From: CAZJNX01 sp964547415
GTDB taxonomy: Bacteria; Pseudomonadota; Alphaproteobacteria; Rhizobiales; Amorphaceae
NCBI GenBank assembly: GCA_964547415.1
Contig: CAZJNX010000013.1
Coordinates: 1 to 40,737 of the forward strand
Direction of reading: 5' to 3'
DNA length: 40,737 bases
The stretch's first letter is position 1; every line of letters begins with the position of its first letter. Shown piece after piece: positions 8,516 through 16,335 of the stretch. The position numbers and the translations under genes are program-made. The notes under the pieces are model-generated. The model was not told the origin of the DNA and made no database searches. It saw only the letters and a program-made list of their open reading frames with translations.

Positions 8516-8951
8516 CTAGCCCCGGATGGCGGGGACGGGCCAGTCCTCCGGCACCGCGGAGATCACCACGAACGCCTGGGCGAGCGGGTGGTCGTCCGTG
8601 ATCGAAAGGTCGACCGCCGCCCGGAAGCCCGGCGGCGTCATCGCCTGGAGCCGGGCCGCCGCGCCGCCCGCGAGCACCATCGTGGGCGCCCCCCCCGGGC
8701 CGGTTGACGACGCCCATCTCGCGCCAGGCGACGCCCAGCGAAAGCCCCGTGCCGAGCGCCTTGGAGCACGCCTCCTTGGCGGCGAAGCGGCGGGCGTAGG
8801 ACGCCGCCCGCGCCGCCGGCGCCGCCCGCCCGTCCGCCCGCGCCCGCTCCGTCCCGGTGAAGACCCGCTGCGTGAAGCGCTCGCCGAAACGCTCGAGCGT
8901 GCGCTCGATCCGGCGGATGTCCACCAGGTCGGAGCCGAGCCCGAGAATCAC
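8516..8951 (-). CDS. acpS: Holo-[acyl-carrier-protein] synthase with apparent frameshift
   Basis: AcpS transfers 4'-phosphopantetheine from CoA to acyl carrier protein and is normally essential. The start is a GTG at 8951 that overlaps the pdxJ stop (GTGA), giving ILGLGSDLVDIRRIE with Mg-ligand Asp8, then RRFAAKEACSKAL with Glu60. The frame breaks at a run of eight G on the coding strand (8689-8696). Read straight through, the protein loses family similarity and ends at 8469. Removing one G restores a normal C-terminus, containing AAVDLSITDDHPLAQAFVVI, to a TAG at 8516-8518 and a 144-residue product of ordinary length. The likeliest explanation is an indel error in the homopolymer; a real mutation or slippage-dependent expression are the alternatives. 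Confidence 0.85.
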
Positions 8952-9706
8952 GCCGCCTCCCCGCGCGCCGCGACGATGAGCGCCTTCATGTGGGCCACCG
9001 CGTGGCCGAAGCCGAGGAACAGCCCCTCGGCGACGAGGAAGTGGCCGATGTTGAGCTCGGCCATCTGCGGGATCGCGGCGATCGGCGCCACGTCCTCGAA
9101 GGTGAGGCCGTGGCCCGCGTGGATCTCGAGGCCGATCTCCCCGCCGTGGCGGGCGGCGGCGCGGATGGCGGCGAGCTCCGCGTCCCGCGTCGCGTGATCG
9201 CCCGCGGCGAAGGCGTCGCAATAGCGGCCCGTGTGGAGCTCCACCACCGGCGCGCCCACGGCGCGGGCGGCGTCGAGCTGGCGCGGGTCGGCCTCCACGA
9301 ACAGCGACACGCGGGCGCCGACGTCGGCGAGCGCCGCCACCACGTCCGTCAGGCGGTCGGCCTGGCCCGCGACCTCGAGGCCGCCCTCGGTGGTGCGCTC
9401 CTCCCGCTTCTCGGGCACGAGGCAGACGGCATGGGGCCGGCGGGCGCGGGCGATGGCGACCATCTCCTCCGTCGCGGCCATCTCGAGGTTGAGGGGCAGC
9501 GCCACCTCCGCCATCACGCGCACCACGTCCTCGTCGCGGATGTGGCGGCGGTCCTCGCGCAGGTGCATGGTGATGGAATCGGCGCCCGCCTCGGCGGCGA
9601 CGGCGGCCGCGCGGATCGGGTCCGGCCGGAAGCCGCCGCGCGCGTTGCGCACCGTCGCCACGTGGTCGACGTTGACGCCGAGCCGCAGCAGCGCCCTGTT
9701 CGCCAT
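8948..9706 (-). CDS. pdxJ: Pyridoxine 5'-phosphate synthase
   Basis: A 252-residue enzyme that condenses 1-deoxyxylulose 5-phosphate with 3-amino-2-oxopropyl phosphate to form pyridoxine 5'-phosphate, the last ring-forming step of DXP-dependent vitamin B6 synthesis. Family motifs are clear: GVNVDHVATVRNARGG at the N-terminus, the phosphate-binding stretch HLREDRRHI (48-56), the catalytic Glu75 in LNLEMA, and HAGHGL with His199 near the C-terminus. The start at 9706 is preceded by a GAGGTG element. Its TGA overlaps the acpS GTG by four bases. The neighbourhood rsh-pdxJ-acpS-lepB-rnc is the standard alphaproteobacterial order. Confidence 0.97.
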   Translation of the reverse strand: MANRALLRLGVNVDHVATVRNARGGFRPDPIRAAAVAAEAGADSITMHLREDRRHIRDEDVVRVMAEVALPLNLEMAATEEMVAIARARRPHAVCLVPEKREERTTEGGLEVAGQADRLTDVVAALADVGARVSLFVEADPRQLDAARAVGAPVVELHTGRYCDAFAAGDHATRDAELAAIRAAARHGGEIGLEIHAGHGLTFEDVAPIAAIPQMAELNIGHFLVAEGLFLGFGHAVAHMKALIVAARGEAA

Positions 9707-9785
9707 GGTACACCTCGACAGATGGACGGATGGGACGTCGACGGGGCGCCCGGTCGCCCGCGCCCGGTCCCCGTCCGCCCCACCG

Positions 9786-10376
9786 TTAGGGGTTTTTGTC
9801 GTCCGCCGCAAAGCCCCCCTCGGCGGGAAGCGGCCTTGCGGCGCGAAGCCGCTGGCGCCGCACGGCCTGGGATGCGGCGACCGCCGAGCGCACGAGGACG
9901 TAGCCGATGGCCGCGGCCACCGTGCCGAGCACCACGCCGCCCACCAGCATGGGCTTGAAGGTCGGCCACAGCGCCTGGAAGGAGTTGACGAGGAGCTCGG
10001 GCGACAGCTCGAGGTCGAGGGGGTGGGTGACCGGCGCGTCGGAGCCCAGGATGAAGCGGCCCACCTGGAAGGACGACACCCAGATGACGGGAAAGGTGAG
10101 CGGGTTGCCCGCCGCCGTCCCGATCGCCGCGGCCACCATGTTGCCGGCGAGGAACCAGGCGAGGATGAACCCCAGGATGAAATGGAACCCGACGAGCGGG
10201 GTGAAGGAGGCGAAGATGCCGGCCGCCACGCCCGCGGCGATGGCGTGCGGGCTCGCGCCGAGCCGCATGACGCGGTGTCGATAGTAGGAGAACGAGCGCC
10301 GCCAGGACCGCCGGGGCCACAGGGCGACCCGGGTGCGCTCCCGCCAGTCGGTCTTGCTCTTCCGGCTGAACAGCAT
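9786..10376 (-). CDS. DUF2062 family membrane protein
   Basis: A 196-residue protein starting MLFSRKSK, with a basic N-terminal region and then the DUF2062 core. That core has the pattern GASPHAIAAGVAAGIFASFTP, a hydrophobic stretch GFHFILGFILAWFLAGN, GTAAGNPLTFPVIW, and a last membrane segment near 150-172. Function is unknown for the family. The ATG at 10376 was preferred over an in-frame start at 10475 because the extra 33 residues resemble translated intergenic sequence and family members begin MLF. It lies between rsh and pdxJ, where this family is commonly found in alphaproteobacteria. Confidence 0.85.
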   Translation of the reverse strand: MLFSRKSKTDWRERTRVALWPRRSWRRSFSYYRHRVMRLGASPHAIAAGVAAGIFASFTPLVGFHFILGFILAWFLAGNMVAAAIGTAAGNPLTFPVIWVSSFQVGRFILGSDAPVTHPLDLELSPELLVNSFQALWPTFKPMLVGGVVLGTVAAAIGYVLVRSAVAASQAVRRQRLRAARPLPAEGGFAADDKNP

Positions 10377-10554
10377 GGTCGTCGGACAGGGTCTTTCGTG
10401 ATGGCACCCGCGATGCGGCACCCGCGGGGGGCGCGCCGACCGGTGGATGATGCGCCCGTCCGGCCCCGCCGGCAAGCGCGCAGCCGCACCGGCCGGGCAC
10501 CGGCGGTAGAGATGGGCAGGCCCACGGTCCGCCGCAACGCCCGCGCGTTGCGGG

Positions 10555-12693
10555 TCAGTTGAGGACGCGGCGGGCGCTCGAGACCACCGGGCACTCCGAC
10601 AGGCGCGCGAGCACCTCCTTCAGGTGGCGCAGGTCGCGCACCTCGAGGGTGAAGCGCATCTCCGTGAAGTCCTTGTCCCGGCGCGTCATGCGCACGGTGT
10701 CGATGTTGGCGCCGATGTCGCCCGCGATGGTGGCGATGCGGCCGAGGGAGCCCGGTTCGTTCACCGCCGAGACGGCGATCTGGACGGGGAAGAGTTCGTC
10801 GGACTGCCGGTCCACCTCCCAGCGCACCTCGATGAACCGGTCCCGGTCCCCGGACAGGGCCGCGAGCGCGGGCGCCTCGAGGGGATAGATGGTGACGCCC
10901 TTCCCCGGCGTGAGCACGCCGACGATCCGCTCGCCCGGGACGGCGCCGCACTCGGGGGCGAAACGCACCGGCAGGTCGCCGAACGCCCCGCGGATCGGCA
11001 CCGGCTTCGGCCCCCCCTCCCCCGGCGCGGCGGCCCCGTTGCCGGCGGCGGCGAGGGCCGGGTCGATGGCGCCGATGACGGCCTTCACGTCGACCGTGCC
11101 GCGGCCGACCGCGGCGAGGAGGTCGTCCGGCGAGGGTTGGCCGAGGGCGGCGGCGGCCGTGCGGACCGTCCCGGAGGACAGGAGCTTGCCGTGGCGGGCG
11201 AGGGCGTCGTCCAGCATGTGGTGGCCGAGCTTGGCGTACTGGCGGCGCTCGGCGTCCCGCGTGGCGCGCCGGATCGCCGCCCGCGCCTTGCCGGTGACGG
11301 CGATGGTGAGCCAGGCGGGCGCGGGCGTCTGGCTCTCGGAGCGGATGATCTCCACCTCGTCGCCGTTCTCGAGCTGGGTGGCGATGGGCTTGATGTGGCC
11401 GTTGATCTTGCAGCCGACGCAGGTGTTGCCGACGTCGGTGTGCACGCCGTAGGCGAAGTCGATCGGCGTCGCCCCGCGCGGCAGGGCGATGAGGCGGCCT
11501 TTCGGGGTAAAGCAGAACACCTGGTCGTGGAACAGCTCGAGCTTGGTGTGCTCGAGGAACTCCTCCGGGTTGTCCGCGATCGACAGAAGGTCGATGGTCC
11601 GCCGCAGCCACTCGTAGGCCCGGCTGTCCCCGTTCTGCCGGGCGGCGCCGTTGCCGCGGCCGGTCTCCTTGTAGAAGGCGTGGGCGGCGATGCCGTATTC
11701 GGCGGTGCGATGCATCTCGGCGGTGCGGATCTGCAGCTCCACCCGCTGGCGGCGCGGGCCGACCACGGTGGTGTGGATCGAGCGGTAGTCGTTCTGCTTC
11801 GGCGTCGAGATGTAATCCTTGAAACGGCCGGGCACCATCGCCCAGGTCGAGTGGATCACCCCGAGGACACGGTAACAGGTGGCGACGTCCTCCACGATCA
11901 CCCGGAAGCCGTAGATGTCCGACAGCTGCTCAAAGCTGATCGACTTCCTCTGCATCTTCTGGAAGATGGCGTAGGGGCGCTTTTCGCGGCCCGTGACGTC
12001 GGCCTTGATGCCGTGGGAGTCGAGGCGCGCGGCGAGGTCCGTCTCGATCTGGCCGATGAGGTCGCGGTTGCGCGCCCTGAGGTCCTCCAGCCGCTCCTTG
12101 ATCATGGCCGCCGCGTTCGGCTCGAGGATGTCGAAGGCGAGCGCCTCGAGTTCCTCGCGCATGCCCTGCATGCCCATGCGTCCCGCGAGGGGGGCGTAGA
12201 TCTCCATGGTCTCGGCGGCGATCGCCTGGCGCTTGTCCGGCGGCACGTAGCGGATCGTGCGCATGTTGTGCAGCCGGTCGGCGAGCTTGACGAGAAGGAC
12301 CCGTACGTCGTCGGCGACCGCGAGCAGCAGCTTGCGGAAGTTCTCCGCCTGCTTCGCCTTCGTGGAGACGAGGTCGAGGCGCCGGATCTTGGTGAGCCCT
12401 TCGACCAGCTTGCCGATCTCGGGGCCGAACAGCTGGTCGATCTCGGCGCGGGTGGCGTCGGTGTCCTCGATCGTGTCGTGGAGAAGCGCGACGGCGACGG
12501 TCGCGTCGTCGAGCTTCAATTCGGTGAGGATCGCCGCCACCTCGAGGGGGTGGGAGAAGTAAGGATCGCCCGAAGCCCGCTTCTGGTCGCCATGTTTCTG
12601 CATGGCGTAGACGTAGGCCTTGTTGAGAAGCGCCTCGTCGGCCTTCGGGTTGTAGCGGGCGACCCGTTCGACGAGCTCGTACTGCCGCATCAT
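10555..12693 (-). CDS. rsh: Bifunctional (p)ppGpp synthetase/hydrolase
   Basis: A 712-residue RelA/SpoT homologue that makes and degrades the stringent-response alarmone. The HD hydrolase domain (about 25-180) keeps His48, the HD pair His72-Asp73 with following IED, and DRLHNMRT at 139-146. The synthetase domain (about 235-345) has YGFRVIV, the RFKDYIS motif (RxKD type, as in bifunctional enzymes) and NDYRSIHT. A TGS domain (about 395-460) and a C-terminal ACT domain (about 635-712) follow. Both active sites look intact. The start at 12693 gives MMRQYELVERV, as in rhizobial Rsh proteins; the frame is open to 12741. rpoZ lies immediately upstream on the same strand. Confidence 0.97.
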   Translation of the reverse strand: MMRQYELVERVARYNPKADEALLNKAYVYAMQKHGDQKRASGDPYFSHPLEVAAILTELKLDDATVAVALLHDTIEDTDATRAEIDQLFGPEIGKLVEGLTKIRRLDLVSTKAKQAENFRKLLLAVADDVRVLLVKLADRLHNMRTIRYVPPDKRQAIAAETMEIYAPLAGRMGMQGMREELEALAFDILEPNAAAMIKERLEDLRARNRDLIGQIETDLAARLDSHGIKADVTGREKRPYAIFQKMQRKSISFEQLSDIYGFRVIVEDVATCYRVLGVIHSTWAMVPGRFKDYISTPKQNDYRSIHTTVVGPRRQRVELQIRTAEMHRTAEYGIAAHAFYKETGRGNGAARQNGDSRAYEWLRRTIDLLSIADNPEEFLEHTKLELFHDQVFCFTPKGRLIALPRGATPIDFAYGVHTDVGNTCVGCKINGHIKPIATQLENGDEVEIIRSESQTPAPAWLTIAVTGKARAAIRRATRDAERRQYAKLGHHMLDDALARHGKLLSSGTVRTAAAALGQPSPDDLLAAVGRGTVDVKAVIGAIDPALAAAGNGAAAPGEGGPKPVPIRGAFGDLPVRFAPECGAVPGERIVGVLTPGKGVTIYPLEAPALAALSGDRDRFIEVRWEVDRQSDELFPVQIAVSAVNEPGSLGRIATIAGDIGANIDTVRMTRRDKDFTEMRFTLEVRDLRHLKEVLARLSECPVVSSARRVLN

Positions 12694-12835
12694 GGCGCGA
12701 GGGTTCCGGTGAACGGCCCGGCCGCGGACCGGCGCGGGCACGGACGGACGGGGGCGCGCAGGCGCCCCCGCCTGCGGCTCATCGCCGCGGCATGGCCGGT
12801 TGGAGGCCGGCGCGGGAGGGCGCTGGCACGCCCCG

Positions 12836-13216
12836 TCAGATCTCCTCGGTCTTCTCGGGCGGGACGAGGCCCTCGAGGCCCTTCAGGAGTTCCTCCTCGC
12901 TCATGCGGTTGAAGGCGAGGTCGATCTCGTCCTCTCCGCCGGCGGGCGGGGGCGCGCCGAGGGCGGGCTGCTGCTCGGGCTCGTCCACCTCCACGTATTT
13001 CTGGAGGGAGTGGATGAGGTCCTCCTTGAGATCCTCCGGGCTCACGCGGCTCGCCGCGATCTCGCGCAGGGCGACGACCGGGTTCTTGTCCTTGTCCCGG
13101 TCCACGGTGAGGGGCGATCCGCTCGAGATCATCCGGGCGCGATGCCCGGCGAGGAGAACGAGCTCGAAGCGGTTATCGACCTTGTCGATGCAATCCTCGA
13201 CGGTGACGCGTGCCAT
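12836..13216 (-). CDS. rpoZ: RNA polymerase omega subunit
   Basis: A 126-residue omega subunit. It begins MARVTVEDCIDKV and continues with NRFELVLLAGHRAR, the strongly conserved first half that contacts beta-prime. NPVVALREIA, the second conserved helix, follows near 65-75. The acidic C-terminal tail is characteristic of alphaproteobacterial omega. A CGGAGTT ribosome-binding site sits just upstream of the ATG at 13216. It is the first gene of the rpoZ-rsh block and is divergent from the NYN-domain gene. Omega takes part in the RNA polymerase response to ppGpp, which fits its linkage to rsh. Confidence 0.97.
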   Translation of the reverse strand: MARVTVEDCIDKVDNRFELVLLAGHRARMISSGSPLTVDRDKDKNPVVALREIAASRVSPEDLKEDLIHSLQKYVEVDEPEQQPALGAPPPAGGEDEIDLAFNRMSEEELLKGLEGLVPPEKTEEI

Positions 13217-13525
13217 GTCTCAACTCCGAAAGGGGTGACGTCTCGCCCGGGGCGACCGACCGCCGCGGTCCGGCGTGGCGAGCCGCGATTTTCCACGGGA
13301 CCAGGGGCCGCCGCCGATGCGCCGGCGCGACCCGTCCCGCACGGCGGCGGTGGCGGAGACCGTTTAAGCTTGTGGTCAACCACATACTCTATAATTATGG
13401 TGCGAGCGAAGCCGTCCCGCAAGCGGGTGGCGTCCGTCCAGCGGGCGGGCACCGCCTCGCGGGTCGCGCCCGTCCCCGGGAGCGCACCGTGATGGCCGTC
13501 TCCTCAACTGAAGATAGACCATTTG
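13217..13525. promoter_or_regulatory. Divergent intergenic region rpoZ / NYN gene
   Basis: This 309-bp region must hold promoters for both directions. A short AT-rich patch at 13361-13400 contains TATAAT at 13390-13395 on the plus strand, just after the palindrome TGTGGT-CA-ACCACA (13371-13384). The nearest -35-like hexamer, TTGTGG at 13370-13375, is only 14 bp from TATAAT, so the pair is not ideal. No gene was recognised here; the remaining sequence is ordinary GC-rich DNA. Confidence 0.4.
13371..13384. promoter_or_regulatory. Palindrome TGTGGT-CA-ACCACA beside TATAAT
   Basis: Perfect 6-bp arms with a 2-bp centre, ending five bases before a consensus TATAAT (13390-13395). A protein bound here would cover the -35 area of a plus-strand promoter for the NYN gene and might also affect rpoZ. 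The identity of any binder is unknown. Confidence 0.35.
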
Positions 13526-14131
13526 ATGTTTGATCCAAGAGAAAAAATCGCTCTTTTCATCGACGGCGCCAACCTCTACTCCACCGCGCGTGCTCTCGGC
13601 TTCGACGTTGACTACAAGCGCCTCTTGACTGAATTCCAGTCGACCGCCTACCTTCTGCGCGCGTATTATTACACCGCGACCGTCGAGGACCAGGAATATT
13701 CGACGCTTCGCCCGTTGATCGATTGGCTGGACTACAACGGCTATACAGTCGTCACCAAGCCGCTGAAGGAGTTCTTCGACCAGAACGGGCGCCGCAAGCT
13801 CAAGGGCAACATGGACATCGAGCTCGTGATCGATGCCATGGAGCTCGCCGACATGGTCGATCACTACGTGCTGTTCTCCGGCGACGGGGACTTCCGTCGC
13901 CTCGTGGAAGCCCTGCAGCGGCGGGGCCGGAAGGTGAGCGTCGTATCCACCCTCCAGACACAGCCGCCGATGATCGCCGACGACCTGCGCCGCCAGGCGG
14001 ACCACTTCATCGACCTCGCCGACCTCGAATCGAAGGTGGGCCGCGACCCGGCGGAGCGGGCGAGCCGGATCGCCGAGCGGGAGCGCGCCGCGGCCGCAGC
14101 GGCCCGCACCCAGGAAGACGACCAGGACTAG
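13526..14131 (+). CDS. NYN-domain (LabA/DUF88-like) putative ribonuclease
   Basis: A 201-residue protein of the NYN (PIN-like) fold. Acidic residues of the expected metal site are visible: Asp13 in IALFIDGANLYS, Asp97 in KGNMDIELVIDAM, and Asp120/Asp122 in LFSGDGDFRRLVEAL. The family is expected to bind or cut RNA, but substrates are unknown. The C-terminal 40 residues are a charged Arg/Glu/Ala helix. The ATG at 13526 was chosen; a TTG lies directly before it. It is divergent from rpoZ, a common rhizobial arrangement. The uracil-DNA glycosylase gene starts 19 bp after its stop, so the two are likely cotranscribed. Confidence 0.92.
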   Translation: MFDPREKIALFIDGANLYSTARALGFDVDYKRLLTEFQSTAYLLRAYYYTATVEDQEYSTLRPLIDWLDYNGYTVVTKPLKEFFDQNGRRKLKGNMDIELVIDAMELADMVDHYVLFSGDGDFRRLVEALQRRGRKVSVVSTLQTQPPMIADDLRRQADHFIDLADLESKVGRDPAERASRIAERERAAAAAARTQEDDQD

Positions 14132-14150
14132 CGGGCGGGGCCGCAGCGCC

Positions 14151-14828
14151 ATGCATCCCGACGCCGAGGCGCCCGTCCCGGCCGCGGACCCGCCGCCGGA
14201 CTGTCCGCTGTGCCCACGCCTCGTCGCCTTCCGCCACGAGCAGAGGGCGGCGGCGCCCGACTGGTTCAACGCCCCGGTGCCGACCTTCGGCGACCCCAAC
14301 GCGATCCTCCTCGTGGTCGGCCTCGCGCCCGGCCTCAAGGGGGCGAACCGCACCGGCCGCCCCTTTACCGGCGACTACGCGGGCGACCTCCTCTACCGCA
14401 CGCTCCTCGCCCACGGATGGGCGCGGGGGCGCTACGATGCGCGGCCCGACGACGGCCTCGTGCTCGCGGGCGCGGCGATCACCAATGCCGTGCGCTGCGT
14501 GCCGCCCCGGAACAAGCCGACGGGCGCGGAAACGCGCGCCTGCCGCCCCTTCCTCGAGGCGACGATCGCCCGCCTCGCCGACCTTCGCGCAGTCCTCGCA
14601 CTCGGCCGCCTCGCCCACGACGCGGTCCTCGACGCCACGGCCACACCGCGCCGCAGCGCCCCCTTCGGCCACGGGGCGCTCCACCCCCTGCCCGGGGGCC
14701 TCCTGCTGGCCGACAGCTACCACTGCTCGCGCTACAACACGAACACCGGCCGCCTGACGCCTCAGATGTTCGACGCCTGCTTCCGCGCCCTCGCCGACGC
14801 CCTCGGCCGACCGGGCCCGGGAGGCTGA
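14151..14828 (+). CDS. Uracil-DNA glycosylase, family 5 (UdgB-like)
   Basis: A 225-residue iron-sulfur uracil-DNA glycosylase that starts base-excision repair by removing uracil, and in family 5 often other deaminated bases. Motif A, GLAPGLKGANRTGRPFTGD, begins at residue 57. It has Ala in the position where family 4 has Glu, which marks family 5. Motif B is HCSRYNTNTGRLTP from His191. Four cysteines (Cys18, Cys21, Cys116, Cys131) are placed for a [4Fe-4S] cluster. The gene follows the NYN-domain gene by 19 bp. The extended C-terminal half is normal for the family. Confidence 0.93.
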   Translation: MHPDAEAPVPAADPPPDCPLCPRLVAFRHEQRAAAPDWFNAPVPTFGDPNAILLVVGLAPGLKGANRTGRPFTGDYAGDLLYRTLLAHGWARGRYDARPDDGLVLAGAAITNAVRCVPPRNKPTGAETRACRPFLEATIARLADLRAVLALGRLAHDAVLDATATPRRSAPFGHGALHPLPGGLLLADSYHCSRYNTNTGRLTPQMFDACFRALADALGRPGPGG

Positions 14829-14863
14829 ACGGACGGTCGGCCGAACGGCGTGGGCGAGGCTCG

Positions 14864-14899
14864 CGGGGGCGCGGGCCGCGCCGCGCCGACCCGCCCCCG
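14864..14899. terminator. GC-rich hairpin between convergent genes
   Basis: CGGGGGCG plus GGG (14864-14875, one bulged C) can pair with CCCGCCCCCG (14890-14899). It lies between the convergent uracil-DNA glycosylase and polysaccharide-export genes, where a bidirectional terminator is expected, but neither strand has a U-tract and chance pairing is easy in this composition. Confidence 0.25.
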
Positions 14900-14973
14900 A
14901 CGTCCTCCAGGGCCGCCCCGACCCGCACCCGGCGCGCCGGACGCGCCCGTCGCCGCGGGACGGGCCCCGGTCG

Positions 14974-16170
14974 TCACTCGGCGAAGTTGCTGACCTGCGT
15001 CACGTTGCCGAGGAGCGGGCTGATGATCTGCAGGAACTTGCCGAGATCGGCCGTCGGATGGTTGGCGACGTAGATGAGGTCCTCGTCACGCATGTCGAAC
15101 AACTGCGCGAGGAAGAAGCCCTCCGGATCGCGCAGGTTGAGGCGGTAGACCACCGGCACGAATACGCGGCTGCCCGCGGGCACCGTCTCGGCCCGCTCGG
15201 ACAGCTGCCGCGCGATCTCCTGCGGCTCGAAGCGGAACAGGAAGACGGCCATGGCGTTCGCCCGGTTGTCCGAGAGGCCGCCCGCGCGGGCGAGCGCTTC
15301 GGCGAGCGTCAGGCGGCGCGTCTCGAACTTGAACTCCTCGCGGCTGCCGGTGGCGCCGAACACGGTGAAAGTGCGCGGGGCGTGGGAGACGAGGATGTCG
15401 TCGCCCGGCCGCACGGGCACGTTCTCGGGCGGGTTGTCGAAGATGTCCTCAAGGTTGGCGTAGGCGACGCGGCCGCCCCGCTTCAGCATGATCTGCGTCT
15501 CGTAGGTCGGAAAGCGGGAGCCGCCCGCGAGCGCCACGAGATCGAGGATGCGCGTGCCGGGAATGGCGATGGGATAGAGGCCGGGCGAGCCCACGTCGCC
15601 CATGACGGTGGCGGAGTTGACGACGCTCTCGTCCACGACGACCTGGACCTGGGGCTGGATCGCCCGGTCCTCGAGCGCGTTCTCGATCGAGGTCCGCACC
15701 GCCTCCACCGACCGGCCCGCCGCCGTCATCGGCCCCACATAGGGCACGAAGATGCGGCCGGAGGAATCCACCACCGACTTGATCGCGGTCGCCTTCGAGG
15801 CGGTGGAGGAGAACAGGCCGTCCGCCCCGGCCTCCCAGATGTTGATGGTGAGCTGGTCACCCTGATCGATCAGGAGCTCGGGCCGCGGGCCGGCGAGGCC
15901 GAAGTAGGTGGACATCGGCGCGGGCCGGTACTGGCCGGCGATGTTGACGACGCGATTGTCGATCCGGACCGAGACGAACTCCCGCGCCGGCCCGTCTGGG
16001 GGCTGCTCGATGAGATCCTGGGCGAGCGGACCGTCGCCGGGCAGGGCCTGGCAGCCGGCGAGGAGGCCCACGAGGCCGAGGGCGGCGAAGAGGCGCGCCG
16101 CCGGCCGGACGGCGCACGCACCGCCTGTCCTCGCGTCGTGGGGCCGGGATCGGGCTGGAAGATCGGGCAT
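14974..16170 (-). CDS. Wza-like polysaccharide export lipoprotein
   Basis: A 398-residue outer-membrane lipoprotein of the Wza/KpsD type. The signal peptide has a positively charged start and the lipobox LLAGC, giving mature Cys40. A polysaccharide-export domain follows at about 100-190 (ELLIDQGDQLTINIW, then GRIFVPYVGPM). SLBB-type segments follow (VMGDVGSPGLYPI, and further on VFGATG). Such proteins form the outer-membrane channel for capsule or exopolysaccharide. The start at 16170 was preferred over an open frame to 16251 because it gives a standard lipoprotein signal. No glycosyltransferase, Wzc kinase or Wzx/Wzy gene is adjacent, so it is an isolated export component here. The C-terminus (LLGNVTQVSNFAE) is hydrophobic enough to be the membrane-spanning helix. 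Confidence 0.88.
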   Translation of the reverse strand: MPDLPARSRPHDARTGGACAVRPAARLFAALGLVGLLAGCQALPGDGPLAQDLIEQPPDGPAREFVSVRIDNRVVNIAGQYRPAPMSTYFGLAGPRPELLIDQGDQLTINIWEAGADGLFSSTASKATAIKSVVDSSGRIFVPYVGPMTAAGRSVEAVRTSIENALEDRAIQPQVQVVVDESVVNSATVMGDVGSPGLYPIAIPGTRILDLVALAGGSRFPTYETQIMLKRGGRVAYANLEDIFDNPPENVPVRPGDDILVSHAPRTFTVFGATGSREEFKFETRRLTLAEALARAGGLSDNRANAMAVFLFRFEPQEIARQLSERAETVPAGSRVFVPVVYRLNLRDPEGFFLAQLFDMRDEDLIYVANHPTADLGKFLQIISPLLGNVTQVSNFAE

Positions 16171-16335
16171 CGAGAAACGGGCGTCGCCTTGACGGTTCGA
16201 ATCGGGTTCGGGAACCGGGCGCCGGGCCCGGATCCGCCCGGACGCTGCCAAACCGCCCGGGGCCTTGGCAACGCGCCGGACGCAACCGGAGGCACCCGTC
16301 CTGTCGCTTTTTTGCCGATGAGTGCAAAGATGTCG

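Noticed and set aside
9778..9797. CCCC-N7-GGGG followed by TTTTT on the plus strand, resembling an intrinsic terminator
   Set aside because: The stem is only 4 bp and no plus-strand gene precedes it; on the minus strand, where DUF2062 is read, it has no U-tract.
10624..12912. A 762-codon plus-strand open frame opposite rsh
   Set aside because: The minus strand encodes a complete, motif-perfect Rsh protein; the plus-strand product has no recognisable feature.
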